NCBI GenBank assembly: GCA_016709545.1
Contig: JADJMO010000034.1
Location: forward strand, 1 to 64,000
Length of the DNA: 64,000 nt
Reading direction: 5' to 3'
Origin: Myxococcales bacterium
GTDB lineage: Bacteria > Myxococcota_A > Polyangia > Polyangiales > JADJMO01
The translations under genes were made by a program, and so were the position numbers. Positions within the stretch are counted from its first letter, which is position 1. Each line of letters opens with the position of its first letter. Of this stretch, positions 9,797-20,274 are shown piece after piece. Below the pieces are notes generated by a model. It saw only the letters and a list, made by a program, of their open reading frames with translations, did no database searches and was not told the DNA's origin.

Positions 9797-11337
9797 TCAC
9801 GCGCCGCGCCGCCGTCGGAGGGCGGTGAGCGCGAGACCGAGAGCCCGAGCGCGGTCGCTCCACCGGGCGTCGTGCCGCTCGGCGTGCGACAGCCGCAGCC
9901 TCCCGCGTCGTCGACCGGCGCCGCGGGATCGGTGCCGCCGTCTGCGATCGCTCCGTCGTCGATCGGCGCGCCATCCGCGACCGAACCCGTGTCCGTGACG
10001 AGGCCCGTGTCGGCTCCCGGACCGGTGTCGCTCGTGGCTCCGTCGGGCACGCCCGTGTCGGGCGGAGCCACGCCGTACTCGAAGGCCCCGATGTCGATCG
10101 CACCGATGGTGGGCCGCGGCTCGGCGCTCCCCGGCGCGAGCGCCTTGCGACGGGGCGGGTGGAACAGCGGCTTCGGCAACGGCGAGGGGAACGCGTGGCC
10201 CGCGGCGCCCGTGGTCGTGGTCGTACCCTTGTCGACCAGCGGGCTCGTCGCCGTCGGCGTGAAGTCGCGCGCGGCGGCGTTGGTGAAGCCCGGGTCGGCG
10301 CCGGTGATCGTGCCCGTCCACCCGGTCGGCGCCGTCATCCCGGTGAGGATCCAGTTGTTCTGCCCCGCGATCTGCGCGCCCGCGACCCACTTGGCCTCGA
10401 CGGTGCGCGTGAGGTTGAACGTGCCGCCCGCGCGGAAGAACACGTTGTCGTGCATCTCGATGGCGTCGATGCCGTCGAAGATGCGGAACGCGGTCGAGCC
10501 CGGCCCGGCGCCGATGAACGTGTTGTTCATGAAGCGGTAGCGACCGTTCGACTGCCCCGTGCCGTCGCCCCCCGTCCGCACGAACGAGAAGTCGGCGACC
10601 TTCACGAGCACGTTGCCGACCACGTCGGAGTCCTCGCGCTTGAGCCCCTCGGCCACGCCGCCGCTCCAGGTCGGGCCGATGAGCTCGAGCTCGTGGTAGA
10701 GCGCGCCCTCGAGCCAGTTGTAGAAGATCTCGTTGCGCTCGGCGCGCGACTTCACCGCGTTGCCGCCGTTGGCGTCGTGCACGTAGCAGAACTGCATGCG
10801 GAACACGGCGCCTGGGTGCGTGCTCTCGTCGGTGGCCATGTAGATCTGGTGGTCCCTGTCACCGCCGCCGCACTTGTAGACCTCGCAGTACTCGAGGAGC
10901 AGCGAGCCCGAGTCGTTGTCGGCGCCGAGGATGCCCTGCTTCGGGCAGTCATGGACCACCGAGTCCCGCAGCGTGATGTCGTCGGCGTGGTGGTAGAAGC
11001 ACCGCGAAGTGCCGCCGGTGATCTCGAGCCCCTCGAACACGTAGTGGTCGCCCTGGGCCTCGATGGCGTTGTTCCCGCCGCTGATGATCGGCCGCTTGCC
11101 CGCCACGGGGATGCCGCGAATGGTGATCTTCGCCGCCGCCGTGCCGGGCACCGTGAAGTGCACCGAGGGATACGTGGCCCCTCCATCGACCTCGACCACG
11201 TCGCCCGGCTTCACCACCGACACGACGGCGCCGAGGTTCTTGTACGTGCGCGTCGGCCCGACCTGCAGCGTCGCCGCCGAGGCCCCCGACGCCAGCACCG
11301 ACACCCCGACCAAGCCCGAGAGGAAGGCGAATCGCAT
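9797..11337 (-). CDS. Secreted right-handed beta-helix protein with MYXO-CTERM-like tail (frame break)
   Basis: An extracellular protein of about 510 residues. It has a signal peptide (MRFAFLSGLVGVSVLASGASA), then parallel beta-helix rungs (residues about 40-330; turns such as ITIRGIPV, YVFEGLEITGG, ITLRDSVVHDC, IEMHDNVFFRAGG) typical of PL6/pectate-lyase-like or NosD-like folds; no catalytic set can be named. A long Asp/Thr/Gly/Pro linker follows, ending in GGCGCR. In the uninterrupted frame the end runs on without a membrane helix, but one missing base near 9835-9845 restores ATALGLALTALRRRRGA and a stop at 9797. Cys motif, hydrophobic stretch and Arg cluster make a MYXO-CTERM-like sorting tail. 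Start ATG 11337. Confidence 0.75.
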
Positions 11338-11494
11338 CCCCCCAGTCTGCCCGACTTCCCCCGCCCGAGAAACGCCCCTGTCACCGCCGACCTTGCCGCA
11401 GCGCACGCCCCGGGACCGGGCTCCAACTCCGAGCAAAGCGAAGCGAGGTCGGGTCCACCCCGTGCCAGCTGCCCCGCGGCAGCTCCCGCCGCGA

Positions 11495-11695
11495 AGCGGC
11501 GCAGGGGGGCGTCGAGGCTGGTCTGCGACACCGAGCGGAGCGAAGGTGGCGCGGCCACCGAGACCCAAGGGGGGCGTGAGCCCCCCGCAGCAACTGAGCG
11601 GCGCAGGGGGGCGTCGAGGCTGGTCTGCGACACCGAGCGCAGCGAGGTGGCGCGGCCACCTCGACCCACGGGGGGCGTGAGCCCCCCGCAGCAAC

Positions 11696-11696
<1 letters not shown>
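11495..11696. repeat. 101-bp tandem direct repeat with internal hairpins behind lon
   Basis: Two near-identical units, 11495-11595 and 11597-11696. Each contains GGTGGC-gcg-GCCACC and GGGGGGC-gtga-GCCCCCC inverted repeats. The second unit ends on the first base of the lon stop codon, so its GC hairpin (about 11670-11688) lies directly behind lon and may act in 3'-end formation. The rest of 11338-11494 shows no gene, only a degenerate fragment resembling part of the unit. Confidence 0.75.
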
Positions 11697-14206
<2,510 letters not shown>

Positions 14207-14242
14207 CACCCCAGGTTGGCGGGTCGGGGGCGGGCCTTCAAG

Positions 14243-15115
14243 TCACAAGGCGGTCGCGTCGCGCGCGCAACGAAAGCCGACCCAGCCGCCACGGAAGCTG
14301 CCGTCGACCCGGTCGCGCCCGGCGAACGACATGGTCGAGAAGACGTTGGTCGCCCACGAGCCCCCGCGCAGCTGTCGATCGCCGGTGGCGACGAGGGGCG
14401 TGAACGAGACGCTGCCGCCGAGGTCGGCCTCGCCTTCGGGGTCGACCCACTCGGCGAGGTTCGCGGCGAGGTCGTACACGCCGTACGGGCTCTTGTCCCC
14501 GGGGAACGAGCCGACGGGCGCGGTCATGGCCCAGCCGTCGTCGAAGCCCTTGTCCGACCACACGGGTTCGTAGTCCACCCCGGTCAGCGCGCGCGCGACG
14601 GTGGCGCAGCTGTGATCGCAGCCGTTGCTCGCTCCGAGCGCCGGGAGCTCGTTCCCCCAGGGGAACGTGAACAGCGCAGGGCCCCGCTGGGCCACCTCCC
14701 ACTCGGCGCTCCTCGGCATGCGCTTGTGCGCCCACGCGCAGTACGCGGCCGCCTCGCCGTAGGTGACGCAGTTGACCGGGTGCTGCTCGTGGCCGAGCTT
14801 GCCGTAGCTGATCGCCTCGGGGACGTTGCAGTCGGCCTTGTCCGGCACCGCGCACGCGCCGGCGCCCACGCACTTCGCGTAGGCGGCCACGGTCACCTCG
14901 TAGCGATCGATGGCGAACGCGCCGAGGTCCACGTCGCGAACCGGGGCGTCGAAGCTCAGCCCGCCGGCCGTGCGCGCGCCGCCGAGGGTCGCGTGGGTGG
15001 CGGGGATCGTCACCATGTCGGTGACCGCCGGCCCGAGGTTCGGCGGCACGAACGCAGAAGCGTGGCTCGCGGCGAGCGTCACCGCGAACAGAGCCGAGGA
15101 AAGGACACGCCGCAC
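14243..15115 (-). CDS. Secreted formylglycine-generating-enzyme-like (FGE/SUMF1 fold) protein
   Basis: A 290-residue exported protein with a signal peptide (RRVLSSALFAVTLAASHASA). The FGE-sulfatase fold is shown by MVTIPATHATLGG, IDRYEVTVAAYAKCV, HPVNCVTYGEAAAYCAWAHKRMPRSAEWE, GVYDLAANLAEWV and the C-terminal RGGSW...WVGFRCA. These domains often occur as non-catalytic secreted or regulatory modules in myxobacteria; I see no clear pair of active-site Cys of true FGE, so activity is doubtful. Start GTG 15115 has TAGGCT 6 nt upstream and no Shine-Dalgarno. It is divergent from the Cys-rich lipoprotein gene. Confidence 0.8.
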   Translation of the reverse strand: MRRVLSSALFAVTLAASHASAFVPPNLGPAVTDMVTIPATHATLGGARTAGGLSFDAPVRDVDLGAFAIDRYEVTVAAYAKCVGAGACAVPDKADCNVPEAISYGKLGHEQHPVNCVTYGEAAAYCAWAHKRMPRSAEWEVAQRGPALFTFPWGNELPALGASNGCDHSCATVARALTGVDYEPVWSDKGFDDGWAMTAPVGSFPGDKSPYGVYDLAANLAEWVDPEGEADLGGSVSFTPLVATGDRQLRGGSWATNVFSTMSFAGRDRVDGSFRGGWVGFRCARDATAL

Positions 15116-15192
15116 CCTCGGAGCCTATCGAAAGGAGCGCCGGTGCGCCGCCCTCGGTTGAGGATGCGGGCTCCCCGACCTACGAGGGGTCG

Positions 15193-16287
15193 ATGCGTCG
15201 CGCGCTGCTCCTCTCGCTGTCGTTCGGGCTCGGGTGCGGCGCTCGCACGGCGCTCCTGCCCGGCGAGGGGGCGACCGACGCCGCCGACAGCGGCGCCGAC
15301 GGGCTCGCGGACACTGGGCTCGTCGACAGCGCTTCGTCCGACAGCGCCACCGATACCGCCCCCGACGTCCCCGTGACCGAGACCGGCTGCACCTCCGACC
15401 CCGACTGCGACGACGGCCTCGCCTGCACGAGGGACGTGTGCGACCTCTCGCTGGGGTTCTGCCGCAACGTCCCCGACGACGCCCGCTGCGACGACGGCGT
15501 GTTCTGCAACGGCGCCGAGGCGTGCGTGATCGGCAAGGGCTGCACGACCGTCCCCCGCAGCTGCGCCGACCCGGTGTCCTGCACCGTCGACACCTGCGAC
15601 GAAGCGAGCAAGAGCTGCAAGCACCGCCCCGACGACAGCCTCTGCCCGATCAGCCACGGCTGCGACCCCGTCCTCGGGTGCCAGGCGCGCGCGCTCGCGC
15701 ACTCGGCCACCGATCTGTACGAGATCCGCCTGCCGTCGGGCGAGGTCAAGAAGATCGGGCCCACCTTCGCCACGCTCACCGACCTCGCGCTGCACCCGAC
15801 GGGCGTCCTCTACGGGATCGACTCCACCGGCCTCTGCGTGGTCGACCTGAAGAGCGGCGCGTGCACGGGGACCGTCGCGATCGGCCCCTCGCTGGTCGCG
15901 CTCGACGCCGCGCCCGACGGCACCGTCTACGGCGCGGGGGGCAGCAGCGTCTACACCATCGACCGCACGACCGGTGCCACCAAGCTGTTCGCGAGCTACC
16001 CGGCCGGTCTGGTCGCCTCCGGGGACATCGCGTTCCTGGGCTCGCGGCTGCTCGCGACCGCGCGCACCGCCACCGACGACGCCCTCGTGGAGTTCGACGC
16101 CAAGACCGGCGCCGCCAAGGTCCTCGGGCGGACCGGCTACCGCTGCATCTGGGGGGTCGCCGCCTTCGGCCCCACGCTGTACGGGCTCACCTGCGAGGGT
16201 CGCGTGCTCTCGCTCGATCCCAGCACGGGCAAGGGCGTCGAGCTCACCAAGACGGCCGTCGAGTTCTGGGGAGCGAGCGCGCGGTGA
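15193..16287 (+). CDS. Cys-rich lipoprotein with propeller-like C-terminal domain
   Basis: A 364-residue exported lipoprotein (MRRALLLSLSFGLGC; lipobox Cys at residue 15). An Asp/Thr/Ala-rich linker (about 20-65) leads to three Cys-rich units of the form C.SDPDCDDGLACTRDVCD, CDDGVFCNGAEAC and C.VDTCDEASKSC, common in myxobacterial secreted proteins. Residues about 170-364 form a repeat-rich beta-domain (LALHPTGVLYGIDS, LDAAPDGTVYGAGG, GTLYGLTCEG analogues) resembling beta-propeller blades. Probably surface-exposed; ligand unknown. It shares layout with the downstream Cys-rich lipoprotein. Confidence 0.75.
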   Translation: MRRALLLSLSFGLGCGARTALLPGEGATDAADSGADGLADTGLVDSASSDSATDTAPDVPVTETGCTSDPDCDDGLACTRDVCDLSLGFCRNVPDDARCDDGVFCNGAEACVIGKGCTTVPRSCADPVSCTVDTCDEASKSCKHRPDDSLCPISHGCDPVLGCQARALAHSATDLYEIRLPSGEVKKIGPTFATLTDLALHPTGVLYGIDSTGLCVVDLKSGACTGTVAIGPSLVALDAAPDGTVYGAGGSSVYTIDRTTGATKLFASYPAGLVASGDIAFLGSRLLATARTATDDALVEFDAKTGAAKVLGRTGYRCIWGVAAFGPTLYGLTCEGRVLSLDPSTGKGVELTKTAVEFWGASAR

Positions 16288-16418
16288 CCTTCGGGCAAGA
16301 CCGGCGACCCGAAACGCCGGCCTCGCCGGGACGACCCAAGATGGCCCGGGGAGGCTTTGCGGACTATACCAAGACCTCCTCGCTCTTCGTTTCGCTTGTC
16401 GTCTTCCGGAGGCACTCC

Positions 16419-17789
16419 ATGCGCGTCTCGACTTCCCTCTTCCTGATTCTCGTCTCGGCCTGGGCCGTGGGCTGCTCCGATCCGGCGCGCGAGCCGGTCG
16501 ACACCGACGCCTCGACCGACGCCTCGACCGACGACGGAGGCACCGACGGCAGCGCCGACGGCGGCACGTTCGATTGCACGGGCAAGGCGGACGGCACCGA
16601 CTGTGGCGGCGGGGCGATCTGCCTCAAGGGCGTGTGCGCTGCGTCCAAGTGCGGCGACGGGTACGTCAACACGGCCGCGGGCGAGGACTGCGAGGACGGC
16701 AACACGGTGGCCGGCGACGGGTGTACCTCCTGTCACCTCGACTGCAAGGCCGACACCGACTGCGACGACAAGAACGACTGCACGACCGACACCTGCGACA
16801 AGACCGACCCGAAGAAGCCCGTGTGCAAGGCCGTGACGGTCACCCCGGACAAGGCCTGCAAGCGCCCAGACGGCAGCAGCGGCACCTGCAAGGGCGACGT
16901 GTGCATCAAGCCGGGTTGCGGCAACAAGACCGTCGACTCCGGCGAGGACTGTGACGACGGCAACACCGACGACTCGGACGGCTGCAAGACCGACTGCTCG
17001 TTCTCGTGCAAGGCCGACAAGGACTGCGACGACGGCGACCTCTGCAGCGGCGTCGAGAAGTGCGACACGGCCACCCACAAGTGCGTGGCGGGCACCAGCG
17101 TCAAGTGCGACGCGGGCGGCAAGACCGGCTGCAGCGGCACCTGCGATCCGGGCTCGGGCAAGTGCTCCTACCCGGACGCCGACAAGGACGGCGTCGGGTG
17201 CGACCTCGACTGCAACGACGCCGACCCGGCCGCCTTCCCGGGCGCGTTCGAGTGCAAGGACGGCAAGGACAACGACTGCAACCCCTCCACCAGCGACACC
17301 GCGGCGCCGAGCTGCCTCTGCTACGCCGACCCGGACAAGGACGGCTACGCCATCTCGGGCGCGACGACGTTGACCGCGGTGACGTGCCCGGCCGACTACA
17401 CCCGCCGCGCGCCGGTCGACGCGGCGACGAGCGACTGCCACGGCTCGAACAGCTCGGTGTTCCCCACGCAGTCGAGCTACTTCGCGTCCTCGTACTGCAG
17501 CGGGAGCCTGGTCTACAGCCCCATCACCGGCACCTTCAGCTGCAAGGGCTCGTACAAGTACGACTACAACTGCGACGGCGCCGACACCAAGCGGTGGAAC
17601 TCCCTCGCGTCGACGAGCGGCTGCACCTACATCTCGTTCAAGGGCTTCCCGTCGTGCCTGGGCAGCGGCTGGACGGACGCGGCGGTCCCCGCCTGCGGCG
17701 CCAAGGGCACCTATCGCACGTGCTCGCCCGGCAAGCTCGCCGGCACCTGCGTCGCGGCGAACGTGACGCAGACCCAGGAGTGCCGCTGA
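16419..17789 (+). CDS. Cys-rich repeat lipoprotein (Myxococcus cysteine-rich repeat type)
   Basis: A 456-residue lipoprotein: signal MRVSTSLFLILVSAWAVGC with lipobox Cys at residue 19, then an Asp/Thr/Gly linker, then repeated Cys-rich units such as CGDGYVNTAAGEDCEDGN, CGNKTVDSGEDCDDGN, DTDCDDKNDCTTDTCDK (DUF4215/Myxococcus Cys-rich type) and calcium-binding-like YPDADKDGVGCDLDCND and CYADPDKDGY (thrombospondin-type-3/MopE-like). The Ser/Tyr/Gly-rich C-terminal 130 residues have no recognised fold. The start is fixed by GGAGG at 16408-16412, 6 nt before ATG. Probably outer-membrane or surface adhesin-like; function unknown. Confidence 0.85.
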   Translation: MRVSTSLFLILVSAWAVGCSDPAREPVDTDASTDASTDDGGTDGSADGGTFDCTGKADGTDCGGGAICLKGVCAASKCGDGYVNTAAGEDCEDGNTVAGDGCTSCHLDCKADTDCDDKNDCTTDTCDKTDPKKPVCKAVTVTPDKACKRPDGSSGTCKGDVCIKPGCGNKTVDSGEDCDDGNTDDSDGCKTDCSFSCKADKDCDDGDLCSGVEKCDTATHKCVAGTSVKCDAGGKTGCSGTCDPGSGKCSYPDADKDGVGCDLDCNDADPAAFPGAFECKDGKDNDCNPSTSDTAAPSCLCYADPDKDGYAISGATTLTAVTCPADYTRRAPVDAATSDCHGSNSSVFPTQSSYFASSYCSGSLVYSPITGTFSCKGSYKYDYNCDGADTKRWNSLASTSGCTYISFKGFPSCLGSGWTDAAVPACGAKGTYRTCSPGKLAGTCVAANVTQTQECR

Positions 17790-17790
17790 G

Positions 17791-18282
17791 CTAGCGGAGC
17801 AACTGCAGGAGCCGCGGCGTGATCTCGTCCGCGGCTCCTTCGCCCTTGATCGAGCCCGCGATCTGCTTCCCGTTGCTGCGGCCGTCGGGGCCGGCGAGCG
17901 CGAACAAGGGGATGTACTTGGTCACGTAGCCCGCCGCCGCGAGGCGCGTCTCGTCGAGGTCGAGGTCGAACTCGAGCAGCCGGATGCGCGGGAGCTTCGC
18001 GTCGAGCTTCCCGGACTCCACCGCCGTGTGGAAGTGCTTGCAGGGCTCGCACCACGGCGCGCCGACGTAGACCACGAGCCGCTGTCCGGCCGCGGTCGCG
18101 TCGGCCTGCGCGCTCTTGATGGCCGCGACGACGTCGCCCTCGGGCGCCTTCACGAACACCAGCTTGGGGCCCGTCGCCTTGTCGGCCCCCGCCTCGACCA
18201 CCTTGGGATCGGTGCGGATGGGCTCGTCCCGGCACGCGCCGACGAGCAACAGACAGCCCACCAACGACAGGCCCAGCCTCAT
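17791..18282 (-). CDS. Thioredoxin-fold lipoprotein
   Basis: A 163-residue envelope protein: MRLGLSLVGCLLLVGAC gives a lipobox Cys at residue 17. The thioredoxin domain carries the redox motif WCEPC (VVYVGAPWCEPCKHF) near residue 76 and a cis-Pro-like YIPLFALAGPDG. Likely a membrane-anchored periplasmic thiol-disulfide oxidoreductase. Its ATG overlaps the corrected stop of the upstream SDR gene (ATGA at 18282-18279), so the two are probably translationally coupled. Confidence 0.85.
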   Translation of the reverse strand: MRLGLSLVGCLLLVGACRDEPIRTDPKVVEAGADKATGPKLVFVKAPEGDVVAAIKSAQADATAAGQRLVVYVGAPWCEPCKHFHTAVESGKLDAKLPRIRLLEFDLDLDETRLAAAGYVTKYIPLFALAGPDGRSNGKQIAGSIKGEGAADEITPRLLQLLR

Positions 18283-19113
18283 CCCTGGTGCCCGATCTTC
18301 TCGCGGAGCCGCGAGAGCTGCCACTCCATCACCTTGGGGGTGAGTTTGTGGAACACGCTCGGCGATAGGCGCTTGATGCGCCACATGGCGCGCCCGTCGG
18401 CGTGCGGCGTGATGTGGAGGTCTCCGCGTTCGCAGCCCCTGGAGCGCGAGCTCGGCGACCCCCTCGGCCTGGATCTTCCCCCGCTCGAGGAGCGCCTCAA
18501 GCACCGGCCCGAGGCTCTTGTCGGTGGTGCGCCCGCTCTTGCCGATGTTGGTCTTGAAGAACGTGGGGCAGAGCACGCTCACGCCCACCGGCCCGCCGGC
18601 GAGGTCGCCGTAGAGGGTCTCGGAGAGCGCGACCACGGCGCTCTTGGTGACGTTGTACGGCGCCATGTTGGGCGCGCTGAGCAGGCCGGCCGCGGAGGCC
18701 ACGTTGAGGATGTGGCCGCGCGCGGTGGCGCGCATGCGCGGCAAGAAGTGGTGGCAGCCGTAGATCACGCCCCACAGGTTGATGCCCATGATCCACTGCC
18801 AGTCGTCGAGCGAGATGTCGCCGACCTGACCGCTCACCGCGACGCCCGCGTTGTTCACCAGCAGGTCGACGGCGCCGAAGCGCTCGTAGGCCTCGTCCGC
18901 GAGCCCCGCGACCTCTTCGGCCTTGGAGACGTCGCACCTCCGGAAGTGGGCCTCGGCGCCGCGCAGGCGCGAGATGGTCTCGCGCGCGCCGGCCTCGTCG
19001 AGGTCGCCGACCAGGATGCGCGCGCCGCGCCCGGCGAGCGCGATGCAGAGGGCGCGGCCGAGGCCGCTGGCGCCGCCAGTGACCACAGCCGAAGGACGCG
19101 GGGGGAGAGCCAT
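18279..19113 (-). CDS. Short-chain dehydrogenase/reductase (one frame break)
   Basis: Classical SDR oxidoreductase of about 277 residues: NAD(P) motif TGGASGLG (residues 12-19), NNAG, catalytic Ser in NVASAAG and YNVTK (about 155). The frame breaks at the CCCC run 18436-18439 (GGGG on the coding strand); removing one base joins LALQG to CERGDLHITPHADGRAMWRI, a typical SDR C-terminus, and puts the stop at 18279, overlapping the next gene by four bases. The clean overlap after correction argues for a sequence error rather than a pseudogene. Substrate unknown. Confidence 0.8.
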
Positions 19114-19194
19114 GCCGGGAGAACAGAGCCAAAGGGGCCGGGGTGCAACCAGCACGAGCGCGGGGGCGTCGTCGCCGTGTTAACGTCGCGGGCG

Positions 19195-20151
19195 ATGTCC
19201 CAGGAACGGCGCACCCTCTACCCCGCCCTCGAGCCCTTCGACGCTGGACGTCTGCGCGTGAGCGAGCTGCACGAGCTCTACTACGAGCAGTCCGGCAACC
19301 CGCAGGGCAAGCCCGTCGTGTTCGTGCACGGCGGACCGGGTGGCGGCACCGAGCCGCGCATGCGGAGGTTCTTCGACCCTGCGGCCTACCGCATCATCCT
19401 CTTCGATCAGCGCGGCTGCGGGCGCTCGACGCCGCACGCGGAGCTCCGCGAGAACACCACCTGGGACCTCGTCGCCGACATGGAGCGCCTGCGCAACCAC
19501 CTCGCCATCGACCGCTGGCAGGTGTTCGGCGGCTCGTGGGGCAGCACGCTCGCGCTCGCCTACGCCGAGACCCACCCCGAGCGGGTGACCGAGCTCGTGC
19601 TCCGCGGCATCTTCCTCGTGCGCAAGCAGGAGATCGACTGGTTCTACCAGCGCGGGGCGAGCGCGCTGTTCCCCGACGCCTGGGAGGGCTACCTCGCGCC
19701 GATCCCCGAGGCCGAGCGCGGCGATCTGCTGCACGCCTACTACGCACGGCTCACGGGAGACGACCCCGCGGTCCGCCAGGAGGCGGCGCGCGCATGGAGC
19801 GTGTGGGAGGGCTCGACGAGCACGCTGTTCACCGACCCCGGGCTCATCGCGAAGACCGCGGGAGATGCCTTCTCGCTCGCCTTCGCCCGGATCGAGTGTC
19901 ATTACTTCGTGAACCAGTGCTGGTTCCCGAACGACGGCGCGCTCCTCGAAGGCGTCTCCAAGATCCGCCACATCCCTGCGGTGATCGTGCAGGGGCGGTA
20001 CGACGTGGTGTGTCCGCTGGAGTCGGCGTGGGCGCTGCACCGCGCGTGGCCCGAGGCGAACCTCGTGATCGTCCCGGACGCCGGGCACTCGGCGATGGAA
20101 GTCGGCAACACCGACGCCCTCGTCCGCGCGACCGACGCGTTCCGCCGGTAA
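19195..20151 (+). CDS. pip: Proline iminopeptidase (alpha/beta hydrolase, S33)
   Basis: A 318-residue cytoplasmic enzyme matching prolyl aminopeptidase along its length: MSQERRTLYPALEPFDAG at the N-terminus, oxyanion motif VHGGPGGG, nucleophile Ser in GGSWGS (about residue 117), RGIFLVRKQEIDWFYQ of the cap domain, Asp in GRYDVVCP and His in DAGHS. It removes N-terminal proline from peptides. Start ATG 19195; TTAACG lies upstream and no Shine-Dalgarno is evident. Confidence 0.93.
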   Translation: MSQERRTLYPALEPFDAGRLRVSELHELYYEQSGNPQGKPVVFVHGGPGGGTEPRMRRFFDPAAYRIILFDQRGCGRSTPHAELRENTTWDLVADMERLRNHLAIDRWQVFGGSWGSTLALAYAETHPERVTELVLRGIFLVRKQEIDWFYQRGASALFPDAWEGYLAPIPEAERGDLLHAYYARLTGDDPAVRQEAARAWSVWEGSTSTLFTDPGLIAKTAGDAFSLAFARIECHYFVNQCWFPNDGALLEGVSKIRHIPAVIVQGRYDVVCPLESAWALHRAWPEANLVIVPDAGHSAMEVGNTDALVRATDAFRR

Positions 20152-20274
20152 CTGCCCCGCGAGCCAAGCCAACCGGCGCGAGAGGGTCTCTCTCTCATGC
20201 CTGCCTTGCGGCTTTCTTGCCCGATGGGTGGAAGGTCCGTGACCTTCGGTCCGTTGTGAGAGGGGGGCCTGTTC

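Noticed and set aside
11381..11694. Possible N-terminal extension of the beta-helix protein through the 101-bp repeat
   Set aside because: Translation is the repeat itself (SVSQTSLDAPLRR type) and a signal peptide begins at ATG 11337.
17791..19155. SDR-thioredoxin fusion protein read straight through one frame
   Set aside because: The join is a shifted-frame stretch without homology; correcting one base gives a normal SDR C-terminus and a separate lipoprotein with its own signal peptide.
20231..20247. Hairpin GAAGGTC-cgt-GACCTTC as terminator of the iminopeptidase gene
   Set aside because: Perfect but short stem, no T-tract, and close to the next gene's start; could be an operator but nothing else supports it.
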